From Macrosoma leucophasiata (Eukaryota; Arthropoda; Insecta; Lepidoptera; Hedylidae): a DNA stretch of 64,000 nt. The stretch covers positions 4,905,501 to 4,969,500 of the forward strand of contig JAWQUS010000004.1 of NCBI GenBank assembly GCA_036365455.1, written 5' to 3'. Both the position numbers and the translations under genes were made by a program. Below the pieces are notes generated by a model. That model was given only the letters and a program-made list of their open reading frames with translations. It was not told the DNA's origin and made no database searches. The stretch's first letter is position 1. Every line of letters starts with the position of its first letter. This document shows positions 43,215 to 54,705 of this stretch, in pieces.

Positions 43215-43578
43215 CCAGATGTGCCCGCGACTTCGTCTGCGTAAAATTTAATTCTGAAACAAAAGTAGCCTAAGTTACTTCTCATTACATCAGCTATGAT
43301 ATTACCAGTGAAAGTCCCGCTTAAATCTGTCCAGCTGTCAACTCATTAAGCTTGCAGTTGGACCGATTTCGGTCCACGAACAATAAAATAATCAAGTGTC
43401 ATATTTTTCTCGCGCCCTGACAGATTAAAGAGCCTGAACAAAGAGAGACGCGTCAAAAATTGTCAAAAAAATGGTTCATGTACCGTGCAATACATAGATA
43501 CATATATGCATTTAGTAAAAAGCGGTTGTTTTTATATTAGGAACAGACACTCCAATTTTATTTATTTGTAGTTACAGA
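43215..43578 (-). mobile_element. Helitron-like element L
   Basis: On the reverse strand the end reads CGCAGACGAAGTCGCGGGCA followed by CATCTGG^T, a degraded CTAG^T terminus. ACCGAAATCGGTCCAAC, GACTTTCACTGGTAATATCA and TTGGAGTGTCTGTTCC match the copy at 12109-12425. It has extra internal sequence near 43380-43480. Confidence 0.65.
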
Positions 43579-44012
43579 TACATAATTCGGATATCCGATA
43601 ATTTCTGTTATAATTATGAAGCTCATTAGCCTACAACCAACTATTTTAAATAGATACTGCACAGTAAGAAAGTGGTTACAGACTAATAGTAAATAACTAT
43701 TGACGCAAATTGCATTTCCATTGCCTACTTTCACGGAAAAAAAACAACATTTAGGACATCGCTGATTTAATAACAACTCCACGGATGAACTAAAACCAAT
43801 CGACTCTCGTTCCATACAAATAACTTCAAATAAACCAGCGCCCATCCGACAGTTATGGGCTATTTACTTTATTACTAATTGCAGAATCGATTAGCTGCAG
43901 GAGTTTGCTGATATTCATATATTAATTTAAACGCAATTACTGTGTCTGTGAACGCCTTTACCGTTTCGTAATTGCCTAGTGCAATGTTTTTTGAGCTGAT
44001 GTGTGAAGTTTT
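43579..44012. other. no recognised feature
   Basis: Reverse-strand frames here (for example 43845 to 43558) do not resemble known proteins. Confidence 0.35.
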
Positions 44013-44160
44013 AGGGTTCCTTAAAAGGTAAAAACGGAACCATGGTATCACTCGAAATTCTGTAATTGTCTGTCCGTATGTCACAGCCAATTTGCTATAA
44101 GTCGGAGAGACAGAGAGAGGTACGAGTCATCTTATAGGAGTTGCGTTTTTCATTTTGAGG
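44013..44160 (+). repeat. family K AGGGTTCC-type repeat
   Basis: TTTAGGGTTCCTTAAAAGGT, AAAACGGAACCATGG and TGTCTGTCCGTATGTC form a pattern I recognise as a dispersed insect repeat start. Related pieces at 45240-45470 and 56463-56570. Confidence 0.5.
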
Positions 44161-44202
44161 TACAATCACATAAATATAGATGAAAACTCCCTTCCTTTTA
44201 AT

Positions 44203-44409
44203 GATGGTAGAGCTCCAGTGACAGAGCACGTGGGTGTAGGTACTACTGCACCTAATCTACTTGCCGCTAAATGGTAGTGTTCAGCACTATCGTGTTTCGG
44301 TTCGTAATGTTATCCTGTCCTGTAATTTTAGGCCCAGAGGAATTACACCTTAGACTTCAGGAGTGGTAACGCATCTACAATGATTTTTTTGGTTTCGTGT
44401 AGATGTTTA
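44203..44409 (+). mobile_element. family A, interrupted by an RTE fragment
   Basis: ATGATGGTAGAGCTCCAGTG to GTGTAGATGTTTA, where an RTE piece has inserted. After it, only a few bases (AAGCTGTCACATC) may belong to the rest of A. Confidence 0.75.
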
Positions 44410-44639
44410 TCTCTCTGGTCGTTCCCTTATGGCTGAGGATCGTGATCATCCTGACATCACTCTCGATCGGACGAAATGTCTCCATCGGCTCCAGTCTGCG
44501 GCCATTTGCACCGTGGTGTAAAAAACCAATGCTCGGTTGTCCTTGGGCTGGTCAGACCATCTGGTTGGAGATCGGCCTCTTGCCCTTTTCCCCTCAATAT
44601 TGCCCACAACAATCAGCCTCTCCAAGCTATTTTCCCCGC
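44410..44639 (-). pseudogene. RTE-like LINE C-terminal fragment
   Basis: 230 bp flanked by a perfect 11 bp TSD GTAGATGTTTA (44399-44409 and 44640-44650). On the reverse strand it encodes GKRARGRSPTRWSDQ-like sequence, then MAADWSRWRHFVRSRVMS, matching the end of RTE-like ORFs. The forward-strand open frame across it is antisense and not a gene. Confidence 0.75.
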
Positions 44640-44659
44640 GTAGATGTTTAAAGCTGTCA

Positions 44660-44880
44660 CATCCCTGGGAGTAGCCATAGCGTTTATTCCAGATGCAAAA
44701 CAGTCTGTAATTTTTTGCGGTGGAGGCATAATACGTATGACATACACACGCACACTAACAAAATCGTCTATTACTACGACTTTCACAAAATACAAAAACT
44801 ATTTCTAGTTTAAACATCAAGGCGACAGGCGTAGGAACACTTGTGCTTGTACTTTGACCGAGGGGAAAGGCTGCAAATGC
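44660..44880 (-). mobile_element. family I MITE, partial second copy
   Basis: In reverse orientation relative to 8782-9035: GGGAGTAGCCATAGCGTTTA, AAAACAGTCTGTAATTTTTT, AATCGTCTATTACTACGAC, GCTTGTACTTTGACC. It has an internal extra segment near 44780-44825. Terminal repeats are lost. Confidence 0.7.
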
Positions 44881-45127
44881 ATTTATTTTCTCTCACAAAA
44901 AAGGTTGATAGGGTTACATACAATAAACACAATTAGAGCTATTTACTTTGATTCACCTTATTTTTTGTGGGAGACTGGTGCCTGTGATAGGTATATAGAT
45001 ACCTGTGTTACAAGTCACCAGGACTCCCTACTACTAGATTTTTTTTTTGTTCAATTAACTCTTTACAAAAATAACAATATATTTAAGCTATTAACAATTT
45101 TAAAATAATACCTACTTAAATGAAAAA
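44881..45127. other. no recognised feature
   Basis: AT-rich, nothing recognised. An 84-codon frame here is not convincing as a gene. Confidence 0.35.
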
Positions 45128-45226
45128 AGTGGAGTCAGTGAAAGTCCCGTCAAAATCAGAGACACTCTTCTGTTTATTTGTATGTAGTGAACACTCCAAT
45201 TTTATTTATTTGTATGTATGAAGATT
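45128..45226 (-). mobile_element. Helitron-like element L, fragments
   Basis: TCAGTGAAAGTCCCGTCAAA and ACACTCCAATTTTATTTATT match internal and 5' parts of the Helitron copy at 43215-43578, with the middle deleted. Confidence 0.5.
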
Positions 45227-45239
45227 TATTATGGAAGCT

Positions 45240-45470
45240 ACAATACAACATTAGACCTAAAAATTTTGTGAAAATTGAAAGCGTCTACATTATAGCGGTA
45301 ACAGTAAAACATAATTTGTGTAAATGTTAGCTTTCTAGCTATCACTATTTATGAGATACAGCCTGGTGAAAGACAGACGGACGGACGGACAGACAGACAG
45401 ACAGCGGATTAGTTATCCGTAGGGTCCGTTCTTACCTATTAGGTACGAAACTCCCTAAAAGATAGAATTA
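45240..45470 (-). repeat. family K repeat with CAGA/CGGA microsatellite
   Basis: Reverse-strand AGGGTTTCGTACCTAATAGG-like start, then tandem CGGA/CAGA (45372-45402) and GCTAGAAAGCTAACATTTAC. Known to me as a common dispersed insect repeat, class uncertain. Confidence 0.5.
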
Positions 45471-45639
45471 AGATACAGAATAGCTTAAAAATATTCGATA
45501 CGATTCTTTAAATTGACACAACTTTTTTATTTCTTTACCGATTCACATGAAACAAACACTAAATTTTAAGTGAACTTACCACAATATATTAGTTAAAACC
45601 GCAAATCGAATAAGCCGTTTCTGATATTAGCGTGCGCAA

Positions 45640-45835
45640 ACACACAGACAAACATACATTTTCCCGGGATAAAAAGTACCCAGTGTTGTGCGCCAAAGGT
45701 TAAAGTATAATCATACCAAGTTTCATTGTAATCGGACCGGTAGTTTTTATGTGATGCTTGAACAAACAGACAGAGAGACAGACAGACAGACAGACAGACA
45801 AAAAAAAATCTAATCACATATTTGTGTTCGGTATC
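45640..45835. repeat. dispersed repeat with CAGA microsatellite
   Basis: TTTTCCCGGGATAAAAAGTA, CCAAGTTTCATTGTAATCGG and (CAGA)n at 45768-45800 are typical of a lepidopteran dispersed repeat. Class unknown. Confidence 0.45.
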
Positions 45836-46079
45836 GATCTAATAACATCCCCTGGTATTTATTTTTTCAATATTTTTAATGTACAGAATTTACACTTCTA
45901 CAGATTTATTATAAGTATAGATTACTGAAATTCACTATTGTCTTTAGAATACTATTGCTTTACATCTTGACACATTTTCACAACTATTACATTAGGTCAT
46001 CTAGTATTCTGTGCCACAAAATTATTGCAAAGAATTGCAACGTGAAATATGATAGCTATTGCGAGTAAGTTAAGCGTAA

Positions 46080-46350
46080 TTTCACGCCTGTAATCCCTGA
46101 AGGGGTAGGCAGAGGTAAATGCATGCATTCAAGCACCAACAAACACCCACAATTCGCCAAATCCATTTTGGCCCTTAGGTGGCCCTGTTGATATCTCCGG
46201 GCACATTATCAAACTCCAAGTTGCTGGGAAACTTCCAGAAAAAATAAAAATCCTAATAGGTTCTATTACGGGATAAAGGATTTTATACCTCGACCTAGGA
46301 ATCGAACCCATGACCCCAGCGCAGTAGTAGTCGCTTGCTACCACTGCTGT
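46080..46350 (-). mobile_element. family B SINE, diverged
   Basis: Reverse strand: terminal TCACGCCTGTAATCCCTGAA through the body to a degraded head (box B GGTTCGATTCC on the reverse strand; GGTAGCAAGC). Confidence 0.8.
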
Positions 46351-46887
46351 TATGAGTACTTAACATCAATAACAGATTGATTTTATTAAATTGTCTAAAA
46401 AAGTAAAACACCTGAATGTTGTCAAGGCTGATTGATTTATTTACAATTTAAAAAAGTGATTTTTCAAACGAAAATTTCATTTCTATAAATGAAATTTCCA
46501 CGAAAAAATAAAAATAGAATGCAATACTTCCATCCGTTTCAATTATTTCGTCCGATACATCATCATAATGGTTCGCTTACTTTGAAATTAAATGATGGAT
46601 AAAATTTCGAAGAAATTTAACACTCTATTAATAACAGAATATTTGTAGGTTCATTATATGGTATGGTATGGTGGATATCGTTATTGCAATTTGTCGTTTA
46701 CCAATTTGCAGTAAACCGGCATTACATTTATATTTTTAACCAAGTTCAAAAAAGGAGGACGTTCTATCTTAAACACGTATTCGATATATTTATGTGTCAT
46801 AGAAGTCGGGTCAAAGACTTTAGTTTGTGCAATTGGACACAGGACCTAAAACAAAATTAAAATTATAAGTCCTTATAAATCAAAACT
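46351..46887. other. no recognised feature
   Basis: Nothing recognised. Confidence 0.4.
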
Positions 46888-46975
46888 ACCGTGTGCACTG
46901 CCATGTTTGTGTGAGTGTGCCGTTTCGAACGTTTTGTACGTAGTTTCCATACTGTTCATATTTGTGGCACTGCTG
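46888..46975. mobile_element. family M fold-back MITE, single arm
   Basis: GCCATGTTTGTGTGAGTGTG, GCCGTTTCGAACGTTTTG, AGTTTCCATACTGTTCATAT match one arm of the element at 54772-54980. Confidence 0.7.
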
Positions 46976-46989
46976 TGTTGGATTAAATC

Positions 46990-47640
46990 TATATTCTGTA
47001 ATTTTCGTTCTGGTTTTTTTTCCAGAAATTCGGTATTTTAGTCTAAGAAGTTTTTAATTTCCTAGTGTCCTCCTCCTACCTCATCTCAGTGACCTTGAAT
47101 GGCCAGTTAAAGAAATGCACACGCTCCCATGCAATGCATACAGCTAAAGTATATGTAAATACGTTGATTATAACCCTTTAGAAATTGACAATTTCACTAT
47201 AGAACATATTTTTAGCATAAACACTTCGACAAACTCTATTACTGACACGACATACATTTTACCATAATGTTTACTTCATATGTATGCCAAGCAATTTGTA
47301 AATAAGATGCTCATCATTTGATTTGAATCAGGTTTATAAACATTCTCCTTTGAGTATTACCTCATAAGAAATCTTAAAACCCGTTTATAAACATGTGCTA
47401 GTCATTTGTTAATCGGTATTAAGACTATGTTTGTCAATCACTGATAATTGTATACTAATAAGTACCTACAGTGCAGTTAAGCACACGCATAAGCTTATGT
47501 GATATAAATATAACTACGTTAAGAAAAGCCGACTTAAAAACTGAAAAGTAAAAAATAATAAAGATTTAATTGTATTATATATTACCAATTAAATAAATGT
47601 GCTATTTACTAATAGGTTTGAAGTCGGTGGCACCCCACGT
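46990..47640. other. no recognised feature
   Basis: AT-rich, nothing recognised. Confidence 0.4.
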
Positions 47641-47647
47641 GTTATGG

Positions 47648-47873
47648 CACCCACGACACGGGTTTAAACCTACTGTGGCGCTGTGAGTGTAAATGTATTA
47701 CCACTCCTGAGTCCTAAGGTGTAATACCTCTGTGGCGGAAATTACAGGGGCGTACATTACCAACTGACTGGAAGTCGCTAATGCTGAACACTACCATTTA
47801 GCGGCAAGTATATGAGGTAATGCGGTGGTGCCTACGCCCGCGGCCTCTGTCACTGGAGCTCTACCACCAGTGG
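47648..47873. mobile_element. composite: family C 3' part plus reversed A
   Basis: GGCACCCACGACACGGGTTT and GTGAGTGTAAATG match the distal part of C (forward). From 47697 on (ACCACTCCTGAGTCCTAAGG to CTACCACCAGT) the sequence is reverse-strand A lacking its 3' third. A similar C-then-reversed-A join is at 59831-60174. Confidence 0.65.
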
Positions 47874-48187
47874 AAAATGTCTACTTTGTAAGTAACATTG
47901 TCAAATTTAAAAAGACATTTAATCGTAATATAATACTTAAATAACGGTTATTTCGTGAGTAACTGTTACTAGCACAACAAACACAATACACAGCATTCAA
48001 AAGATTGAAAACGCTGCGACATGTTATTATGCAAATGTTCTAATACCGCTATTACACAGAACTAAAGAACAAATTCAACTGTTACATCCAACTTTACACG
48101 TCTAAGAGTAGAGACATTCCTTTACTGACACACAAAATATCGATATCGATAATTTTAGTAGATACCTGTTTGAGTTAACTTTTACAG
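47874..48187. other. no recognised feature
   Basis: Nothing recognised. Confidence 0.4.
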
Positions 48188-48477
48188 AGCTAGCCACTAC
48201 TACTACTGGAGGTCCTGGGTTCGATTCCCGGTTCGAGGGCTATCAGAGATAACGGTTTAAAATCCTTTATCTCTGGTTCTATTGGGATCTTTTCATTTTC
48301 TGTAAGTTTCCCAGTACCTCGTAGTTTGGTAATGTGCCCAGAGATGGCAACAGCTCGCCACTTGTTACATGGGCCAAAAAACGTAACCGGCGAATCGTGG
48401 GTTTTTGCATGTATGCTTAAATGCCTGCATTTACCTCTGCCTACCCCATCGGAGATTACAGGTGTGAAGTTACGTTT
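48188..48477 (+). mobile_element. family B SINE, 5'-truncated head
   Basis: Starts inside the head (GCCACTACTACTACTGG; box B GGTTCGATTCC), complete body, terminal GGTGTGAAGTTACG. Confidence 0.85.
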
Positions 48478-51400
48478 TAATTCTATAAAAACGTACTATA
48501 GAGCTATATCACTATTAAATATTAACACCCTTATTCATAAATGTATATTAGATACATTTAAGCTATAGAATACTTTGTTTTTGTCAGTTGCATTGTCAAA
48601 TGTGCAGGATAGAAAAAGACAAAGGAGAGATTAGCAACACTTTAGCTTAAATACCTTTATGAATAAGGAGGTTAATATACATTATTTAATTTAATTTCTG
48701 AGTTAAAAAAATCAACACACGATATTTGATCACCAGGAACAATTTGATCAACTTATTATTACCTTTTATTCTACAAAGTCATGGCTACGTTCTACTAAAG
48801 AATATTTTAATGATAATATTTAATAGGTCTACATAAGTAGCTTATAGGCTTTATAATATATAGTGGAGATACTAAATGGTGCTAGATGTATTCAATCTAA
48901 AATACGCTCTTAAGAACCTGAAATAATTAAGTATGCAGTCTTCATCATACCTACTCCATTTATTTAAAAATGTAACGAGCTACTCTATAGTTCAAACAAG
49001 AACATAACATAGGTGGTCATAATATAAAGCATATCAATAAGTACCTAAATATTATAATATATTTTGAATGAATATGTACAAAATATACGTCAACAAGAAT
49101 ATTGAAACGATATCAACTCAAAACAAAGATATTGGTTCCCAATTATCACACACTGTCAATAGGACAATAGTTTATCGATTCGACAATTAACAATCGCCGA
49201 GGCCAGTGAGACTCATTCATTAGGAGCAACAACCAGCTTCACGAATACATTGAGTTTTTATATAAAATATCATAACACCGCAACATAAACTCGTAATAGA
49301 CATACAGTCACGCCGAGTGAACTTTGCATGCGTACGGTGAAACACGTTTTGCGTCCTTGACCAGTAATTAAGAGTTAATGCTCTGTTCTCCATTCTATGT
49401 GGAACATCCTTTTTAAATGACATCATGTACATGAGAGGCGTAATTAGTGATGGAAAGATAAGCAGCCTTCAAATTCGGATGCTCAGCTTTGCTCTGTTGC
49501 TAATTAACAACTCGTTAGTATGCTCTTGGAAGCGGGTCATTAGTGTTAATATTTTTACTAAACCTTCAGTATGAGCTAACTATAGAAACTGTGTAAATCT
49601 TCAAGAGTACTCTTCAAATGACTCCTAAAATATGCCATGATACCTGAATAATAGTAACAGATAAGTCTCAGTATTTTTGCTTATCTCTCGCTCAAGACGA
49701 TTCATATTATTTCATAATTTATTCGTCCCAAAATGTAATTGCTACCTCAATCTATCATCAAACGTCATTTTTTACATCATGCTGTAGCAATAAAATAATA
49801 CTTTTTAGTAGCTAAATGAAACAATATCACATAATTATCATGTGAGTCAATATATTTTTGAATATTGGCTTTATTATTATATTCGCAATTTTTTTTAATG
49901 TACACCACAGAACAGTGATTTTACAGATCTCAATTTTAATTAAACTCTTGACAAACAGTTAGAAATTATATCCTTAGATTTACCAATTTCAATAGTAAAT
50001 TGATATATTATTAAACAATATCTCACTCCTGAGAAATATGACACTCCAATGTAGTCAAGTCAATTAAACAAATTAAGTTTCATGATAATTATGTCAAAGT
50101 AAAAATTTAACTTCAATTAACTGAAAATACTTTCCAATTAATTGAATAGTGCCTATAATAGACCATTTATTTACTTGAATAATGTGAGAAGTCTGTAACT
50201 TAAAGAATTAAAGTTGTGTTTAATGAGAATTCCCAACCCTAAATGCAACATTGTCACAAGACAAATAAGTCTTTCAACGTAATTTACCGCTAAATAAATC
50301 AACAAACCGTGTCCAAACCTAACCTAATAAGACTAGTTCTTATTGGGAATAACTTTAGTCACGGTAAATGTACTCGATAGAGACATTATTTATTGACAAA
50401 TGTCTCAAAATATCTGAACCAAAAGAACATTTTGCAACAATCTTATCAAATTCACCCAGCATGGTGCAACTAGCTCGTAATCATACGCGTATGGACCATT
50501 CGATATTCTGTTACCAATTTTAACGACTCACATTCCTATTTTATCGTATCTGCTGTTAATAAATCAAGCGTCAATGAATTATGATTTCTCCGCTCCCAAC
50601 ACAAAGTTCTGTATAAACACTTTCTATCAAAATAAACAGCAAACATTATTTTGTCTTGGCGTCTGGTGTTCCAGTCATCATCATTGCCATTAGCCAGCAG
50701 ATGAGATATTCTGTATTTAGTTTAAGTACTACATCCGCTTATAAACTATTTATAATATTGTTCGAATCGGCATCCTCTGTATCAATAATTAAGGTGTTAT
50801 AAAAACTTTATACACGCCAAAATGTTTACTTGACAGTAATGGACAATGTTAAAACCAATAGTCACGCTCTTGGAGTATAATTTACAGTACCATATTGGGG
50901 CTTAGAAAAAACCTGCATTGATATACTAGTCTATTTTATTGCTGCTATTTGTATTTGTAATGCAATTATAGTGGATACAAAACGCTAACCTAGTATTCCA
51001 CGTCTAGAGCATGTAATTTGAGACATTAATACAACAGAATGGATTCGAGGCTATCTGAAATTGAGCTATAAAATCTCTATTCGATATTGCGTAAAACTAA
51101 GCAACCTTGACTTGAAAACCAATGTTGCTCGTGTTCGGTTCATGGTGGATGCAATGGAAATTGTTAATACAACGCGAAGATAATTTCTACGTGTTCACGG
51201 GTTGTCTCCGAGTAGTAATATTGTCTGTATAATGAAGTGTCTGAGTTAAATAAACGGGCGGGTCGCCGGTAAGAATCTAGCTCACCTTGGCCATTATTTC
51301 CTATTTACCTACCGTAGTCGGCTTTAACATCACTTGCGTCTACAATATTTTAATTTAAAAATAGCTGATCATATATTTCACTTTAGAAATTTAATTGCTC

Positions 51401-51955
51401 AAATGTTAGAACTTCACTTTTCTCTATTTTATACTTAATACCATTTTGGTTGATTCGTGCAATGTTTTAAATTAACTTACTTCCTTTTCTTTACCTAAAC
51501 CATTTTGTAAGGATAAGAAAATTTTGAAACAACGGTCGTGAGAGCTTTACGTTGTTTGATAAGAATTAAGTGATGAGTAATATTTTCTTCACAAACTCTT
51601 ATAGTTATAAAGTCAAATACGAATCATTTCAAATTCTTGAAATCATTATATTCGTTTTTAATGTTATTCTAATTATTTTATAGGTTTGTTATGAAAAAAG
51701 TCGTAAAAGTTTCCTTCTAATAAGATAAAATTGATCATTAAAACGTTTATCGCCTGCTGTGAGATTAAACTCAAATAAGTTAGGCACTACTATGAAAATA
51801 TGGTATTTATAATAATAAACAACATTTGAAACGGTTTGACTTCAACAGTATTTATTTCCTTTGGTACAGATTAATAATCAATTTATTTTTATTCTAACCA
51901 ACTATATTAATAAACCAATTTGTAAGTAATCAATAGTATATTAGCATAACAGCTA
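48478..51955. other. repeat-poor 3.5 kb, no gene recognised
   Basis: The longest stretch without a recognised repeat. No coding domain found on either strand. Could be intron, regulatory DNA or old unrecognised repeats. Confidence 0.45.
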
Positions 51956-51959
51956 GCGT

Positions 51960-52011
51960 TTAGCAGTGTTGATGCAGCTGTCATCTCGCCGGTTCCGGGC
52001 CGAATTCCCGT
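51960..52011 (+). repeat. possible eroded tRNA-like SINE head
   Basis: TTAGCAGTGTTGATGCAGC and GGGCCGAATTCCCG could be degenerate boxes A and B. Weak. Confidence 0.25.
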
Positions 52012-52840
52012 ACAGAAATTTGTATTCTTATAGCGACGTATTTTGTATTCACCTTATAAAATCACTCTTCAGATTGTTGTGTTTCATTGACTACATTTTC
52101 ATAGAATACAGATGATTCAATGTTTATCTTTTCCGTTACTATCTTTTATAATTTTGTTTCATCTGTGAATTGTAAATAAATATCATATAAGTGATCTGTC
52201 ATTTGATTTTTTGTTTTAATAGTGTCATGTATCAATTCGCAATCATATGAGGCTTCATCACAAGTTACGATGACTCACGGTTTGATATCTTATTTGCATA
52301 GTTCTATGCTAATAACTGGAAGGTGGGTATTACTTTTGCTCTATCGAGATAAAAATGATGTGCCTATAAGGTATTAATTATCTGTTACTTGGAATCCTTA
52401 CATACTCATTAAAATATACAGGAAATTATTGATTATTGATTGTAAATTGGCATTGAAGCAGCAAAAAACATTCCGAGTTATGACGTATACTTTACGAATA
52501 ATTATTAAAATAAGGCTTGACCTTGCCTATACATGGCATTGTTGAATGAAAAATTGTTAAGTAAGTAACCGTGTAGTTATTTAACTTGTTCATTAAAAAA
52601 AATATTCGTAGTTACAAATTTGATTGTTTCCTTCTTGTTGCTTAAAATATGATGCATCAATTTATACCTGGTACATAAAATTGTTAGAGTTATCGATGAA
52701 ATATGTTTCATTTATCATACCTAGCATCTGTCAACAATTCCTGGTCTAATAGTAAATAAAAAAAATACCGTTTTGCAAGGATAACGCGAAGAGCTCGTCG
52801 TCTTGCAGCCATCTCAACTCGCTAATTATAGACATATCAG
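52012..52840. other. no recognised feature
   Basis: AT-rich, repeat-poor. Confidence 0.4.
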
Positions 52841-53260
52841 TTTCGTATGACATCAATATGACATGATAACAGCATAACAGCCGAAACTGATGGAGTCACA
52901 CATCGACACATTCACAACACTAGCACATGCCGAAATATTTTTATTTGAACACCCATTACACTGCGACACTTGGGGGGCGCGCGGACAGCGTTTTGTATTT
53001 GGAACGTCAGATTTTGACACGATCGTGCGTCGGTTAAAGTGCGCGCGGGCACGTGCGTTGCGCGTCGTCGTTGCACGCTGACTGAGTTAGCCAAGCGGGG
53101 GGCCGTACATCTACAAACAATGTCGATAAACTCAAATCGGTGATTCGCATCACTATCGTGCTTTTTAGCACGCTGACAGCACGCTTAAAAGTATGCAGCG
53201 TCAAGCAGAGTAAATCAATGAAGCATAGCAGACATCAACTAAGTATTATAACCTATACAT
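52841..53260. promoter_or_regulatory. CpG-rich patch, candidate promoter or first exon
   Basis: Between 52970 and 53110 the sequence becomes rich in CG (GGGGGGCGCGCGGACAGCG, GTGCGCGCGGGCACGTGCG, GCGTCGTCGTTGCACGC), unlike its AT-rich surroundings and unlike any repeat here. Arthropod initiator-like TCAGT occurs on the + strand at about 52847 and, on the - strand, as ACTCAGTCAGC at about 53085. A 64-codon frame through it (52890-53081) is not a recognisable protein. Inference: 5' UTR or promoter of a host gene whose coding exons lie outside the window; direction unknown. Confidence 0.3.
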
Positions 53261-53985
53261 TTAATCAGTATTAAAAAAAGTGAGTTAGGTACGTACCTGT
53301 CTTCCAGTTTAGTTTCTACATATTATTCATACCTACACATAAAGTCCTAGTAGAACTCACATTATATCGTGATCCTTTTAAGTTTTAAGTTAGGTATTCA
53401 TAGCAAATAGGTTGGTACCTAATCACTGAATAATTATTAAAGCAGATAATTTTTAATTTGAAAATAATAAATTGTTTGCAAATCGTATAAATACCCTGAC
53501 AGGTACCTACGGTACACAAATATAATTCAATAAAGAATTTGTTCGAAACAATATAGGTACATATTGTTAAATAATTATTAATATAATAATTGTAAACTCT
53601 CTTAGTAGAATTCTTAAAAAAGAATAAACAATCTAAATCAGATTAATCTAACATATTAAGAAATATGATATTAAATTAAATTCAGGTCTCGGGTCTCTAG
53701 ACATGAGAGACCTATCTAGACCCTCTTAAACCACCTCAGTGCCGACTTCAGAGTATTCCGGAGGAGGGGAGGAGTTGCTTCTAGTCTGTTAGGAAATCAC
53801 GAATTCGTTATCATAACATTATAAGATAAAAAAATGTAGGCATAGGGATATGATGAACTCACCGCCGTACTGCTATTGGAAAATAATCCTTCCACTAGAG
53901 CCGTCAGTCAATAGAACTGACGGTCAAACCATTCCAATAGTAGCTAATATGTGGAATAGGTTGCAACGTTCCGCAATAATAACTC
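53261..53985. other. no recognised feature
   Basis: AT-rich. It contains a short CCGTCAGT...ACTGACGG inverted repeat at about 53902-53924. Confidence 0.4.
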
Positions 53986-54152
53986 TTACTGGTGGTAGGG
54001 CTCTGGTGACGGAGCTCGCCGGCGTAGGTAACACCGCATTACTTAATCTATCTGACGCTGGCTTGGTTTTTTGTAGATGTCTATAGGTTGCAGTCATCAC
54101 TTACCATCAATGTGAGCTGCATGCTTGTTTGCCACCTTCCTAATATAAAAAG
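53986..54152 (+). mobile_element. family A with large internal deletion
   Basis: Head TTACTGGTGGTAGGGCTCTG to ATCTATCTGACGC is joined to GGTTTTTTGTAGATGTCTAT and the 3' end CCTAATATAAAAAGG. About 130 bp of the middle is missing. Confidence 0.8.
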
Positions 54153-54164
54153 GTACCTACTAAC

Positions 54165-54225
54165 GCAACTGCGAAGCTTTTGTTCAGCAGTGGACTACTT
54201 TCTACCGAAATGATGAATCTAAATA
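54165..54225 (+). mobile_element. RTE-like LINE terminal fragment
   Basis: GCGAAGCTTTTGTTCAGCAG and TGGACTACTTTCTACCGAAA match the last ~50 bases of RTE-like elements, the reverse of the CAGCCGAAAGACGTCCACTG end seen at 29708. Confidence 0.55.
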
Positions 54226-54298
54226 GCGACGGTAGCTATGTTAAAACTACAGTACGCCCAAAAATGATTAGCTAATTGAAATTTACAAGTAATACAAT

Positions 54299-54544
54299 GA
54301 TATGTTCTTAGGTTTTCGAGAGCTACACTCATTGAAATAAAACTATTTTTACGGATTTAACTCGCGTATATTAAACTAAAATGATTTTTAAAATCAACCC
54401 GACGTTTCGGTCGCTTTTCAGCTTCCGTGGTCTCGGGCAGACATATATTAGACATATATTAGACATATATTATTCGCGTATATTAAACTAAAAATCATTT
54501 TAGTTTAATATACGCGAGATAAATCCGTAAAAATAGTTTTATTT
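54299..54544. mobile_element. family H fold-back element with 13 bp TSD
   Basis: Flanked by a perfect 13 bp direct repeat CAAGTAATACAAT (54286-54298 and 54545-54557). Two inverted arms of more than 50 bp (TGAAATAAAACTATTTTTAC, CTCGCGTATATTAAACTAAA on both strands) enclose the core CCCGACGTTTCGGTCGC and three tandem AGACATATATT units (about 54440-54472). Same core and start as 6030-6198. Confidence 0.7.
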
Positions 54545-54705
54545 CAAGTAATACAATACCTACATAACGTTACACAATTACGACATAGAGTTCAATTCCA
54601 TTGAATTTTATTGTTATCTGAACCTTCATTCAGAGAACTGAAAGGGCGTTGAACTCGTAACTTACCCACTTGTTTTATGGAATACAAATGTTATATCCAT
54701 ATTCA

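Noticed and set aside
44403..44651. 82-codon forward ORF
   Set aside because: Antisense to an RTE C-terminal fragment bounded by an 11 bp TSD.
52890..53081. 64-codon ORF in the CpG-rich patch as a protein gene
   Set aside because: No recognisable domain; the high Arg/Ala content follows from local base composition.
54440..54472. CRISPR-like short tandem repeat
   Set aside because: Three contiguous AGACATATATT units with no spacers, inside a fold-back repeat of a eukaryotic genome.
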